From NCBI GenBank assembly GCA_000827325.1, contig KN832870.1:3224001-3288000 (forward strand): a stretch of DNA of 64,000 nt. Reading direction: 5' to 3'. Below are positions 1-10,764 of this stretch, in pieces. The DNA comes from Oidiodendron maius Zn (Eukaryota > Ascomycota > Leotiomycetes > Myxotrichaceae). Made by a program: the position numbers and the translations under genes. Position 1 is the first letter of the stretch. The number at the start of each line of letters is the position of its first letter. The notes under the pieces are model-generated. The model was not told the origin of the DNA, did no database searches, and saw only the letters and a list, made by a program, of their open reading frames with translations.

Positions 1-237
1 GCCGGTGACTATAGACCAGTCACAGCTGATGCAGCTGGTGGAGTTGTGAGTAGGGAGTTGAGTAATGGGGTCAATCCCGTCAAGGACGAAGCCGTAATAG
101 AAACCGCGCCTGAATTGGGACCGCGACGTGTCACAGCGGAGAGTTTACCTATGGACCTCAGCGTCAACGGTATTAGTAAAGGACGCAAGAAGAAGTTTAG
201 TATGTTAAGAAAGATTTTTAGGCTCGATGAGCGATAA
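1..237 (+). CDS. C-terminal end of an unidentified protein (partial)
   Basis: An open frame runs from the left edge (frame 1) to a TAA stop at 235-237, giving the last 78 residues of a protein whose start lies outside the window. The tail is polar and low in complexity, then ends in a very basic stretch, KGRKKKFSMLRKIFRL, just before the stop. Such tails can bind acidic membranes or act as nuclear signals, but nothing here identifies the family. Fungal proteins with a CBM48/AMPK-type domain can end in a similar basic motif, which is only a weak resemblance. Whether this frame is coding rests on its open run and biased composition. Confidence 0.45.
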   Translation, partial: AGDYRPVTADAAGGVVSRELSNGVNPVKDEAVIETAPELGPRRVTAESLPMDLSVNGISKGRKKKFSMLRKIFRLDER

Positions 238-879
238 GCTCATCCATGGCGCGTAATAGACGCCTCACGATACCCTCAATCAGGTTTTAGTTTTGCTTTG
301 TTTGGAAGGATTGATACGATTAGAAATATGGCATGGCAATACAATGGTATTCACTACTTATTTCCATTTGGCAGGAAAATCTCTAGAAGGGTATTTCTAT
401 GTTATATTATGAGCGAAATATGCTGGGAACACAACATCTGCGATTCCTCGGAAGGATTCAGACTGCGAGGAGTTTGAGGACGGGGATTTTCTTGTATATA
501 CGCCCTCGTTTATCACGTATATATAATCAGCCTACGCAGTAGGAAGGGGGAAATGAAATAAATTAATGCTTAATTTCCAGAAATAATTCGAACTTGGACT
601 GCCGCTTTATGCGTCCGCAAAAAAATGGTGCCAGGATATCAAAAGTAGTTGTAAGTGATGATGCCAATTTTGGGGGGTTGCGGTCTTATGAATATGAACT
701 ACAGCAGCAGCCGTAATATCACTTTCTCATGGAAAATATTTCAATTCATTCTAAATCTCAGTCATCTAAAAAGTTATCAACTATTTTCATCTCTTATTGA
801 CGGCTATGTTTATCAAAGAACTAAAGACTATCCATATTATAACTACATCACTTCGGTATTTATAATCCTGGCAACTATG
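238..879. other. Intergenic, no gene seen
   Basis: This A+T-rich spacer lies between the 3' end of the partial gene and the 3' end of the 2EXR gene on the other strand. One 113-codon open frame at 655-996 runs into the antisense of that gene and has no recognisable motif. I see no RNA gene or repeat. Confidence 0.5.
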
Positions 880-2130
880 TTATTCAGCCGCCCTCACAGG
901 ACAATCTTGCACCCACTTCTTACACAGCTTACCCAGCTCGCCGTTACTAGTATGGACGCGATGGCGCATCGTCCATGTAGTCATTCCCTCGGATAAGATG
1001 TAATTTTCCAACCTGCATCGACAGGGCATCTTGTGTTTCTGAAGCTGGTAGCCAAAGATCTTCGCGACTGAGGCCAATGGAAACCTGTTAAAAGGGCTGT
1101 CGATCTTGCGGAGGGACTGGAGCAGATCATTAGGATACAGCCGACAGCATGGAATATATATGATGTGTTTTTCTCGCCGAATGACGGGTACACGCCCTGG
1201 AGGGAAAGGATTCGTCTCAAGATGCGTACCACGAGGACAGTACGCTTCAACTGTGACTCTCGGGCCATCCGACCATTCACGAAAAGAGGTTCTGAGCTCC
1301 GAAATTGTACAACTCACGCATGAATAGTGACCTTCCTTCACCCAGGAAGAGACACGATCGTGTCGTTGCCGCTTGTCGTCATCTATCAACACGTTCAACT
1401 CCTCGAGCGATTCCCATATATTTGTGGCGGAGATAGGGCGATTACCACCGCCTTCGAGAAGCAGGCGAGATAGTGGGCGATGGCCAGGCTGTACTGTCCG
1501 CAGTGGTTGCCGCTCCCATATCAGATGCTGGAGAATGCGGTCTGAAACAGCGAGGCGTTGTAGGCGTTTGATATCTTCTACCGGAAAGATTATAACGAAG
1601 GGAGCCCCGATATACATGTCTGATTCCCTCACGTATAGGCGATCAAGGTTAAAATTGAAATATACTTGTGGCGACTTCCCCTTGGCTGCGAAGGCAAGGG
1701 AGTATTGTCTGAGGGTTTCAATGCGGCTCTCGACGCAGATGTGAAGGGTGACTGGAAGGGGCGCCGTTGAGCGGTAAGTAGCAGTGGAGAAGGGCGCGAG
1801 TTCGTCTTCAATCGGATCAGTGATATAATAGTGGACTTCAACAGTGCGAGGTACCCAACACAATTTCCATATCTTCAAGCGTAGTTCAACTGGGAGGCTG
1901 CTCTTACGCGAATCCAAGGACGGCTCTCCCACTCCGGTCTCGAGTACTGTCACGTTTTGGGAGCCGTCCCAGGGGGTAGCATCGGCAATTGACACTTCCA
2001 GGCTCGCATCTTTGTCTCTCGTACACCGCAAACAACCATTGATGCCCATGTAGAACACTCCCCCCTCAGCAAAACTTCCTTCAGCTTGAGGAGAGGATGT
2101 TTGATCTTGACTAGGAATTTTTTGGTTCAA
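880..2130 (-). CDS. 2EXR-domain protein
   Basis: Single-exon gene, 416 residues. Residues 79-167 match the fungal 2EXR domain (PF20150): the LPVELRLKIW motif, then a VPRTVEV strand, then LPVTLHICVESR followed by a Tyr, and a closing strand YFNFNLDRLYV. The domain resembles F-box-like modules in its LPxELRxxIW opening and occurs in large, fast-evolving families in Pezizomycotina; no reaction is known. The other residues carry no motif I recognise. The start chosen is the first ATG of the frame. A second, shorter 2EXR gene lies about 1 kb away on the opposite strand, so the two may be dispersed paralogues. Domain call is firm; role is unknown. Confidence 0.8.
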   Translation of the reverse strand: MNQKIPSQDQTSSPQAEGSFAEGGVFYMGINGCLRCTRDKDASLEVSIADATPWDGSQNVTVLETGVGEPSLDSRKSSLPVELRLKIWKLCWVPRTVEVHYYITDPIEDELAPFSTATYRSTAPLPVTLHICVESRIETLRQYSLAFAAKGKSPQVYFNFNLDRLYVRESDMYIGAPFVIIFPVEDIKRLQRLAVSDRILQHLIWERQPLRTVQPGHRPLSRLLLEGGGNRPISATNIWESLEELNVLIDDDKRQRHDRVSSWVKEGHYSCVSCTISELRTSFREWSDGPRVTVEAYCPRGTHLETNPFPPGRVPVIRREKHIIYIPCCRLYPNDLLQSLRKIDSPFNRFPLASVAKIFGYQLQKHKMPCRCRLENYILSEGMTTWTMRHRVHTSNGELGKLCKKWVQDCPVRAAE

Positions 2131-3155
2131 TTGCCTAGCCTACACATGGGCATAGTGTCGAGCGGTTCCTCTCGGTATTGGAACTGTGTTAACAATACTA
2201 TAGTGATATATGCCTTGATGCTTTCCTCGAAACACGGCGAAGGAGACGCATTTAAAGGAAATAAAAATTGGATGAAATGTAGACGCATTGCTTTGTTAAT
2301 CAGGTACTTTTCGCTGTGTCATCGAGCTATATATATATCAATTACGCCATTACTTGTATCTTGATGCAGCGGAACTTCTCCAGAGCAACTTTGCAACCAG
2401 GCGATTGACAGGAACTTGAGTACAAAAACACTGCATAATTAACGTGAGCAGCAAAGTGCATGTTGGAAACGCGGTAAAATCTATATCTAACAGGCCTCTC
2501 CTTTCTAGGAGAGAAGTGGGATAGACTGAAAGCGGCGATATAGATATTTGGCAGCCGATAAAATGATGATATATTGATAATACAAATGAGGTAGAGTGCC
2601 TCTCGCTTCATTCAGGGGCAGCTTTGGAACCGTAAAACGAGCGTCACGCGCAACTAGGCGCGTGAAAAAATCTCAAAACGACTTGCCTACCTTAAATGAG
2701 CTTATACATGGCAGGCCGCCGCTGCCTTGGCCTTTTTAAATTCTTCACGCATGTCGATTTCCTATAGACAGGGGAGTGAGTGATAGTGACTTGGGGTGTT
2801 ATTAACGTAGATAAGTGCCTGAAATACGAAGACAAAAGGGGGTAGCAATATACAGCTGGGTATCTTGGGTGGCTGAGGTTTAGCGCGTGGCCGCGACATT
2901 TGGACCACATGTTCGCAGCATCGAGGTCTGGTGGTGTAATGTTTCAGAGGAAACCTTGGTTTCGATGTTTATATGTCGCGTGCGACAGGGACGTGCTTAG
3001 TCATTCGGGACACCCCGCGTCCTTCTCCTGTTCATGCCAGGGCAATTCACGGCGATTCATGGCGATATAAGCAAAGGTAAGTCAAAGAGTCTCTATAAAC
3101 ATATCGCTCTGCTTTAAACCTTGTCGTCTCATGCTTCCTGAGCCACAACAGTATA
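2131..3155. other. Intergenic, divergent promoters of two 2EXR genes
   Basis: About 1 kb separates the starts of the two divergently oriented 2EXR genes. It is A+T-rich and contains only short frames without motifs. I see no RNA gene or repeat in it. Confidence 0.5.
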
Positions 3156-3851
3156 ATGGACCTCGCCTCTAGCTTCCCGCAGTTCAGCGACCTCCCCACT
3201 GAGCTTCGCCTGAAGATCTGGGAGTACTGTCTTCCTGGGCCTCGAATGGTTCCTGTTCGATACAGTCGTGTCGCCAAGCAATAGTCTGTCCCTCTTACTG
3301 TTATGTCTCCTACGAAGTTCAAGCTCACAAATTTGTTCAGTATCTCCGTGGCCACACCACCTGCCCTCCTAAATATCTGCACCGAGTCCCGCGAAGTCTT
3401 CCTATCACGCTACACCAAGTTGATCCTCTCACCGGACTATCCTTCCTCGGTCTACGTCTCCTTCGAGATGGACACAATATTCTTCGACTCGCTAGAATGC
3501 AGCCCTCAAGGTGACCTTGCGTATGATCTGGCATGCAGCCCACATAGCGATCGCATCCAGAGGTGTGCCATCGACGTGCAGCTGTGGGAGGTTCTGAGGG
3601 TTTTCCGCTTTGATAGCCTGAGCGAGGTGCGCTTGCTGCGGAATGTGCAGACCATCGCATTAGTACTGCGGAGGGGGAGAGAGTGTACAGATGACATATC
3701 CTTGGATAGGGAGATGGGCGTTGTGAACGCCGCTGGCGAGAGGAGAGACAGTCTTTTCTACGCAGAGAATCTGAGAAAGATGCTGTATACAGGTTTGACC
3801 AGGAGCCATTGGGGCAATGGCGTGCCGAGTGTACAACTGCGGTTTTTGTAA
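3156..3851 (+). pseudogene. 2EXR-domain gene with an in-frame stop
   Basis: An ATG at 3156 opens a frame with the 2EXR start motif, LPTELRLKIWEYC, and then PRMVPVRY. It meets a TAG at 3282-3284. The same frame then continues with the second half of the domain: ALLNICTESREVFLSRY and the closing strand YVSFEMDTIFFDS. It runs to a TAA at 3849-3851. The spacing of the two halves is normal for 2EXR proteins, so the stop looks like a point mutation; CAG to TAG is possible. I looked for an intron that would remove it and found no donor and acceptor of matching phase. A short product starting from an internal ATG at 3303 remains possible. About 231 residues if uninterrupted. Confidence 0.65.
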
Positions 3852-4040
3852 CAACATAGAAATATTAACACGCTGATATTTAGACTGGTATATTATGCGC
3901 TTCCAACTTGTTTCATTGCTCCGCTTAACGATGAGAATGCAGGATAATAAGTGAAAACATAGGTATCATTCTTTAGGAAAGCTGCATTCTATGAAGAAGG
4001 GTAAGCGACGGATAAGAACATAATAACGGCGTTTCACAAA

Positions 4041-4877
4041 TCATGGTTTTTGTTCCGTAGGATCAGAACCTTTAGAATACCACCTTCTCGTAGTTTCAAC
4101 AATTGCCATCGCCGTCAAGATGACAACTTTCTCCCAATCTCCCTCTGAATCCTCTTCCTTCTCTTCAGGGCCGTGGAATAATTCCACCTCACCTCTGATT
4201 ACTCCACGCTTAATTCGTAGTTTGCCTTTCCGTTCTGTCCGTAGACCTATACACTGTATCCCATCATAAATGGCCAAAAGCTCAGGGCTTTCGCGTCCCC
4301 AGGAGCCACGAACACCCCAGCCCACGATTTCATGAAGCACCATATTCGGCTGATCGATGAAGCCGCCCAAGAACTGGCATCTCCATATGAACTTGCGTCT
4401 CCCCCCTCCCGTTGGTCCAAAGTTAAACACGAACTCGAACCGCGAGTACGAAGTGTAGCTAGCTCTTCGAAGCTTCTGCCAAGTTATAAAGGTTGCACAA
4501 GGGCCAAGGCCAAAGAGATCAGAACGCCCCCAGCGTGATTTCACAAAGCCCAGGACTTCACCGTCTCTGGTTTTGTCTGTGAGAGTCACGCACGGGCCGT
4601 ACTGACGGTAGCCGTTATTTTTGACGTAGAAAACTGGAGTTGAAGCATTGAGAAACGTGGAATGCGGACGAGGCGGAGAAGAGAGGAGGAGGTTCGAAAA
4701 GATAGGGCGGGTTATTTCAAAAGTTCTGTACAATCTTCGTTCGTTTGAGCAGAGAGAAGTGGAATCGTTTGCTGATGCCAGAATTGACGGTGCTCCGAGA
4801 CAAGAAATTGTACGGTTTAACGGTGATAGGGAGTTGGGGGTTGAGTCATAGAAGCTAGCAAAGTTGACGGGCACCAT
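4041..4877 (-). CDS. Uncharacterised protein, Tubby/LURP-like fold suspected
   Basis: Single-exon frame of 278 residues. The middle has the rhythm of fungal beta-barrel proteins related to Tubby C-terminal/LURP-one domains: a strand with CVTLTDKTRDGEVLG, an aromatic-rich stretch around FITWQKLRRA, paired strands FEFVFNF and FIWRCQFLGG, and a strand of the type LLAIYDGIQ. Near the C-terminus is a hydrophobic helix VILTAMAIVETTRRW, a form common at the end of these fungal proteins. There is no signal peptide or catalytic motif. The fold assignment is inference from pattern, not from a clear signature. It starts 303 bp from the end of the P450 gene, which runs on the same strand, but no link is evident. 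Confidence 0.6.
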   Translation of the reverse strand: MVPVNFASFYDSTPNSLSPLNRTISCLGAPSILASANDSTSLCSNERRLYRTFEITRPIFSNLLLSSPPRPHSTFLNASTPVFYVKNNGYRQYGPCVTLTDKTRDGEVLGFVKSRWGRSDLFGLGPCATFITWQKLRRASYTSYSRFEFVFNFGPTGGGRRKFIWRCQFLGGFIDQPNMVLHEIVGWGVRGSWGRESPELLAIYDGIQCIGLRTERKGKLRIKRGVIRGEVELFHGPEEKEEDSEGDWEKVVILTAMAIVETTRRWYSKGSDPTEQKP

Positions 4878-5180
4878 GCTGCCTATTTAGATTGAGATAT
4901 AAGGTAGGAGGGGACGAGGTATAGATATTAGATCTTCAGGGATGAAAAATCTGGAATTAAATTCAGAATAAAATGATAGAATTGTCCACGGCCAGGATGA
5001 GGATTCGTCTTGTGTGACAAGTACTGAAACGTAACTGCCATAACTGATATCACCGGCAGATATGCCAGGAAAATTAGGGAAAGAACAAACTGTAATCAGT
5101 AATATCAGCACAATTTGCTTTGCCTACTATATAGTACCTTTAGGTAATGTACAGTACACTTTCAGGTCACAATTCGTTAT

Positions 5181-7327
5181 CTACCTAGCGGCAGGCCGGC
5201 AGAAAACCTTGAGATGGTGTCCTGAAAACCGGGCTACGAAGGTATCTCTCCACTCCAGGTCATTTACCATACCACTGTATTTATGTTAGTTATGTTGTTA
5301 TATTTGTCGTGAAAGGTGTGGAACAAGAGTCACCAGTCCGGAGATTGGTGTCTTACCAGGTACTATCAACTTCGAGATCAAATCGTCGGAAGAGGGCAGC
5401 TATTGTTAAGTATAACTCGCAATATGCGAGACTAATAATTTAATAAATATATCCTCGACGGGAGGTCGGTACTTACTTTATTCCAAGACATGACCGTGGT
5501 CCTTTTGAGAATGGCACGAGCCATTTCTCAAGAGACTCCGAGTCCGCTTCCAGCCAACGATCTGGATCAAAAGTTTTCGGGTCCTTGAAGATGAGTTCTG
5601 AGTTATGTATAGTGTACACACTCATTCCAACAATAGTCTACTATATCAGTTCAGTCTGCCTCCAAGAGATGCGTAGACTTACATCCTTTGGAATGACTGA
5701 TCCACTTATGGTCAATCCTTTTGTTGGGGTAATTCGAGACAACACACCAGGAATGCCACCTGGACCAATACGAAGAGATTCTTTTACTACTGCGGTCTGT
5801 ATTTTATTAGCAATATGTCCAAAAATTGAGAGCGAGAGATTACCAAGAATGGAAGCTTCTCCAACTCTTCAAAGCTTGGTGAATCTTCAAGAACCGGCCA
5901 TGCAGCATAGAGCTCCTCTTTCAACTTTCTAACATAGTCTGGGTTCTCGAGTAAGTGCCATACACCAAGCATCATTTGATTCGAGACAGTATCACTGGCA
6001 CCGAACAGCAGAGACTGAGCTTCATGGAGCATTCTTCTCTCATTAAGGGCCTTCCCTTTCGCATTCGCTCCTCTGTCGAGTAACTTCTGGAATACGACTG
6101 GATGAGGAAACTCGCGCACACCAGAATTATCTGCAATTAGCTGTGTGACTTGCCGGGAGAGGACTTTCATGACTCTAGTTATTCCAGAAGTCTGCGGGAC
6201 TATCATGACCGTAAGGGAACGTGGTAATCGAAATATAGTACTTTGCAGCAACGGAAAGTGCTTGAACAATAGGAGGCAGTCTGAAGCATCATACATCGCT
6301 TCCACGATTGGAGCTTTGAAATCAGCCTCACCCAATGCGTCCACTGATTTGGCAAAGCAAAATGACATGATCGTGTCGACTGCAAAGCATCGAAAACCGT
6401 AAAATAGGTCTGAGGATTTCCCGGCAGCATTGTTATGTGTCACAGCTTCACAGAGGCGATCAACCTAAGAAGTTATTCCTAATCTTATGAAGGGATATGA
6501 AAGAACATAGTCTTACATTGGTCTGAATGAGCCCTTGGTAATCAGAGATTGCCTTTCGAGAAAACATGGGCCCCAAGATATCCCTTCGTGTCTTGGCATC
6601 TGCATATTTCAGGCAACCAAAGGTAGAATAATCTTGACCAAAACATTGGTAGAGTGTAGGCTCTTTATCCCATCGGTTACTGCCATTATAAATTTCGTGA
6701 TATGCTGCGGGATCAGAGAACGAGAGCTGAGAGATGTCAGTGTAACTGCTATCAAGAACGTAGGCCAGTTTTGAGGACACGTGATGCAGCAACCCGGGAT
6801 TTAATACGGACATAACTTTACATACTTCATTTGGGCCAACTCTGACAATTTTCCCTTACAAAATTAGCTTGTATTCTTCGTATTCAGCAGGTTAGGATAC
6901 CATATTTCTTATGCAATTCGTCGAGCACGCGGACCCAAGACTCTCCACAATAGAGCTCTCGATATGTCTTGTACCACTCTGTGAAGGCAGCTGATCTTGG
7001 ACCTGGAAAATCCGCCAAAGGGTGGTTTGCCAAATTGAACATTCCGACGAGGAGAAATTGAGCCAGCCCTGCCACAACGAAGCAGAATACAACCTTGTAT
7101 GCAATTTCAGGGAGCGTGAGGCTGGCTCTTGGTTCAGGGTTCTGAGGAGGCGCCATAGCAGACTCTACTAGAGAGAGGATGGCACCCCCTACGTCAAACA
7201 TTTTGGCTAACTGGCCTGTAAGGAGTGAAGATTGAGTGGCGGAGGGATTGGTGAGGGGAGCAGGTTGAAACAACAACCAAGTTGCGCTAGATATCAATTG
7301 GTCATGGGTTTCAATATTGGCGCTCAA
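5181..7327 (-). CDS. Cytochrome P450 monooxygenase
   Basis: Eight exons on the minus strand: 7327-6901, 6854-6826, 6726-6517, 6464-5844, 5796-5683, 5637-5477, 5431-5357 and 5274-5181. They sum to 1731 nt, or 576 residues. All P450 landmarks are present: a membrane anchor near residues 82-102, the proline hinge (DFPGPRSAAF), KIVRVGPNE, the I-helix FGASDTVS (about 376-383), the ExxR pair E435-R438, the FDPDRW motif, and the haem loop FSKGPRSCLGIN with ligand Cys517. The N-terminal and WDKEPTLYQCFGQDYSTFG regions resemble the CYP58/trichodiene-oxygenase-like group of fungal secondary-metabolite P450s; substrate cannot be inferred. It would act at the ER. The first 42 residues are atypical, so the Met at residue 43 may be the true start. 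Exon 2 is only 29 nt. No biosynthetic backbone gene lies nearby. Confidence 0.9.
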
Positions 7328-8384
7328 AACACAGGAAGGTCATCATAAGGCGTATGGTGAGTGATTTAGTAGAGATGAGGGACATGGCCAAAACGAGTCG
7401 TTGATGGAAGAGCGTGATTGAGAAAAAGTGGGTTAACAAAGACCCTGCGCTTTCGGTTGTTTAGGCGCTGATAAGGAATGATCACAGACTGCTGTAGAAC
7501 TTGTGCAATGATTGAATCCTAGAAGACTTCTAGGCTAATTATCTTGTTTATTTATGGTATAGTACATAATACGTAAACTTAGTTCGTTAGCCAACAATAA
7601 TAACCCTTCCGGTCAATTTTGTTGCAGTCTGCTCTGTCCACCTTCTTCATTCAGCCGATTGTTCTGAGGCGCGTAGATGATATAGCGGTGGATTGTCAAA
7701 TTAGCGCTAGAGTCGACTATGTGCAATCAGCCTCAGGGTATGTTGCTGGGGAGCTGCTCCAAGCCACTTCCACCACACGACTTGACACATCGAAGCTTAT
7801 GCATCGGCCTGACTTGTCCGCACTATCGCACACCCACTTCAGGCAGATCCTGAGTGCCTTTCCCCATATGCTCATGACTCGGGCTGTATCTGAGGAGCAG
7901 GACTCCTGAAACTAGGCTATCGTCGCCCATCCTGGCTTAGATGATGCCCTCTCACGTTGCCACAAAGTTTCCTTCTTATCATTGGGCTGAATGAAAATGC
8001 AGGGCGAATTCCACAGCATCACGACGCGCGCGCCAGTTTTGTTGTTATAGAATATAGATGGAGAAGGGAGGCTCATGTGTTAATCACCATAGCTATTACG
8101 ATGCAGCCAATTATAATTGTTTCCATTATGTGTTGGGCGGTTGCGGTCTGGCGCGTGTGTGACTTTTATGGCGCAGGAGTAGGTGGGCAAGACACTCAGC
8201 CTTCGCCAGCCCCAAAGGCTGCGAGTGCCAGCAATCGGCCGCCGCAGGCTCAAACATGCCTATGGATTGAAGACAATAAAAAGTCATATACATATATCTG
8301 CCTTATGTTTGCTGTGAATTTCTATTGCCATCAACATTCGGATGTCTCCTTTTGCTAAAACTAGCATTCAACCTTCAGCCTTGA
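7328..8384. other. Intergenic, no gene seen
   Basis: A+T-rich stretch upstream of the P450 start. Two plus-strand frames (7619-7909 and 7957-8358) lack domain motifs, signal peptides or plausible splice partners, so I do not call them. No repeat or RNA gene recognised. Confidence 0.45.
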
Positions 8385-8918
8385 ATGATTTCAAATATAG
8401 CCTGGTTTCTTGTCAGACAATCTTTGAAATTATCCTTGAATGGAGTCGCGATGTCCAACTACACGATTCTCTACAGCACACAAGAAGCCTGCTCTCAACC
8501 TAACGTCACCATTCCCCCACCACCTTTTCTGCCCATTGATAGCACCTCCGTCTCGTTTTGTACAATTTCTAACTACCTACCGATTGCCGATATTATACTC
8601 TCGGCATGCTGCGATCTAAATACAACGGCTCCAAACCAGTCAAGCAATTTCCGCAACCAAATTCTCACGAGCGGGTATGATGCCGATAACTGTGCCTGGA
8701 GGTATTGCAATATGAAAGGGCCAAATGGCGTCAGTTCTTTCGAATCATGCCTCAATCGAACAACATCTGCCAGCGTCGAAGGAAATTGTTTTAGTTTAAA
8801 TGGCAAAGTTGCGACAAGTGAGGGAAGCAGCATGTACTGGAAGTTTCGGAAGAAGAAGAAAACCGTTAGTGCCGCGCTCTTGATCGCGTTGGGTGTCGCT
8901 GGGATATTTATTGGTTGA
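8385..8918 (+). CDS. Small Cys-rich protein, probably secreted or surface-anchored
   Basis: Single exon of up to 177 residues; the Met at 8451 (MSNYTILY) is an alternative start. The body has nine cysteines, including a CC pair and a C-x3-YC element (NCAWRYCNM), a CLNRT segment and a final NCFSLNG. It also has several N-glycosylation sequons (NYT, NVT, NTT, NQS, NRT). The end is basic (KFRKKKK) then hydrophobic (AALLIALGVAGIFIG), as in GPI-anchored or tail-anchored proteins. This layout is common in fungal small secreted proteins with a CC...C-x3-YC pattern. The N-terminus is hydrophobic but not an ideal signal peptide, so an upstream exon may be missing. Function unknown; effector-like is only an inference. 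Confidence 0.55.
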   Translation: MISNIAWFLVRQSLKLSLNGVAMSNYTILYSTQEACSQPNVTIPPPPFLPIDSTSVSFCTISNYLPIADIILSACCDLNTTAPNQSSNFRNQILTSGYDADNCAWRYCNMKGPNGVSSFESCLNRTTSASVEGNCFSLNGKVATSEGSSMYWKFRKKKKTVSAALLIALGVAGIFIG

Positions 8919-9724
8919 AGGGGGAGTGTGCTTTGGATGAATTCTTTCCCTTCAACATAACGAAAGGCCCCAGTCCTACTTGTGGTAAAAGAAGGTGGGA
9001 CATAAATATTATCTGGCAAGCAGAACCAGAATGATCCTGATAATGGTTATTCAGCTATGGCAGGTAAGTTTATCATTTGCCTCTTGTTATCGTTTGGATC
9101 CCTAGCTAATTCGATGCAGTTAATAGTTGAGCTTACCAGCCTCTGATACACTGGGATAGACTATATTCAGATAGATGATGACTTCTGATGCGCGGGCGGT
9201 AACGCTCTGGGAGTGTAACAGCTAGCGGAGTACAGCATTACTTGGAGGATATGTATTATGCAACATATACTGAGAATACCAGGGTTGCCTCCAATGTTCT
9301 TGAATATTGCTTTGTAATAGGCAGTTATACTTATCGGCCAATTATCCTCTCTGCCATTCAAGAGTAATTGATATATGCTGGACTAGTATTCTGGGACAAT
9401 TGTGGTCCAAGAACCAAAACCAAACCAAGTCGACTCATTTTGACAGCATTCTGCCTTCTCCGTGGAAATTGTATTCAGCCTCGCGAGGGGCTGTGTAAGG
9501 CTACAACATGGCAGAACTAGACCGCCTACCATCGTTTATCCTCGCGTGACGTACCGGCTCGAATCAACATCTTCATCTACACACTATACAGCTTCGGTGT
9601 GGAAAATGAAGGCATAGACTGAAAAGCTATAAAAAGCTAATGTAATATGCACTTACCTCAGGATCACAGCTTCTAAGGATTTTATCGAGAACCGCCTGCA
9701 GACATAGAACCATTTCCCTCTTCT
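8919..9724. other. Intergenic, no gene seen
   Basis: About 0.8 kb between the Cys-rich gene and the first Nudix gene. Only short, motif-free frames are present on either strand. Confidence 0.5.
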
Positions 9725-10706
9725 ATGTTCAAGCACACTCAGCTCTTGATAACACGCTCCTGTTCCTTCGCATTTAGGTCTTTTGGGGCCAGAAAGATGT
9801 CTAAATTTACTCTCCCAGATTCAAATGTGACAGTCCAATTGATTGAAGGGTTGTCAAAAGAGCAATTGCTTGAATTCCCCGCGTTTAAGGTAAGACTCGC
9901 TGCTCAGCCCAATCCAGCCTCGCCTGTCTTCGAGTCATTCTGCGAGAACCAAGACCTACTAATAACTTAAACAATAGAACTGGGTTACAAGACTACAAAG
10001 AAACCTTACTCTCCAGAAATCTAATCCTGCGCACGAATTCCATGCTTCTCCCTATGAATTACGCGACATTACCATCCAAGCCATTGACAGATTTGGAGGT
10101 CGACGACTCGGTTTTGTAAAATTGAGAACAGCAATCACGAACTCCAATGGCGAATCATTACCTGGCGCTATATTTTTGCGTGGAGCGAGCGTTGGCATGA
10201 TGGTGATTCTGCAACCCGATGATGTGCCTGCTGGGAGTGAGCAAGAAAAGTACGTCTTATTAACCATCCAACCACGCATCGCAGCCGGCGGATTGAAATT
10301 TACTGAGTTGCCGGCGGGAATGGTAGACGAAGGAACCTTTGCCGGCAGTGCTGCGGCGGAGATTAAGGAAGAACTTGGGATGGAGATCAAGGAAGATGAG
10401 TTGATTAATTTGACGGAGCTGGCGATTCCTGAGACTTCAGGAGACGGGGAAGATATGCCGAAGGCGATGTTTCCCTCTGCAGGCGGCTGTGATGAGTATA
10501 TACCACTCTTCTTGTGTGAAAAGCGCATCCAGAGGGAGCAGTTGAAGGAATGGACGGGAAAGTTGACGGGTTTGCGTGATGAGGGAGAGAAGATCACCTT
10601 GAAGTTGGTTCGGTTGCAGGATCTTTGGTGGGAAGGAGCGAGAGATGCGAAAGCGCTCAGCGCCTTGTCACTTTTTGAAGGGCTAAAGAGAGATGGGAAA
10701 TTATGA
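9725..10706 (+). CDS. Nudix hydrolase, ADP-sugar diphosphatase type
   Basis: Two exons (9725-9889 and 9978-10706, phase 0) give 297 residues. A Nudix box starts with ELPAGMVDEGTFAG (about residues 165-178) and ends with AEIKEELGM, the metal-binding helix. The spacing deviates slightly from GX5EX7REUXEEXGU, as in the NUDX14-like ADP-sugar diphosphatases, whose opening this matches best. Members hydrolyse ADP-glucose or ADP-ribose to AMP and sugar phosphate. The first 24 residues (Arg, Ser, Phe-rich, no acids) could be a mitochondrial presequence; the Met that begins MSKFTLPDS is an alternative cytosolic start. The gene is convergent with an ADP-ribose-type Nudix gene, the two stops only 58 bp apart. 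Confidence 0.85.
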
Positions 10707-10764
10707 CGAACATGACGACACGAGAGAGGATTGGACAATATATCGGTGCATTTGTCTAAAATGT

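Noticed and set aside
10052-10738. 228-codon minus-strand frame
   Set aside because: Antisense of the ADP-sugar Nudix exon, which has a clear Nudix box.
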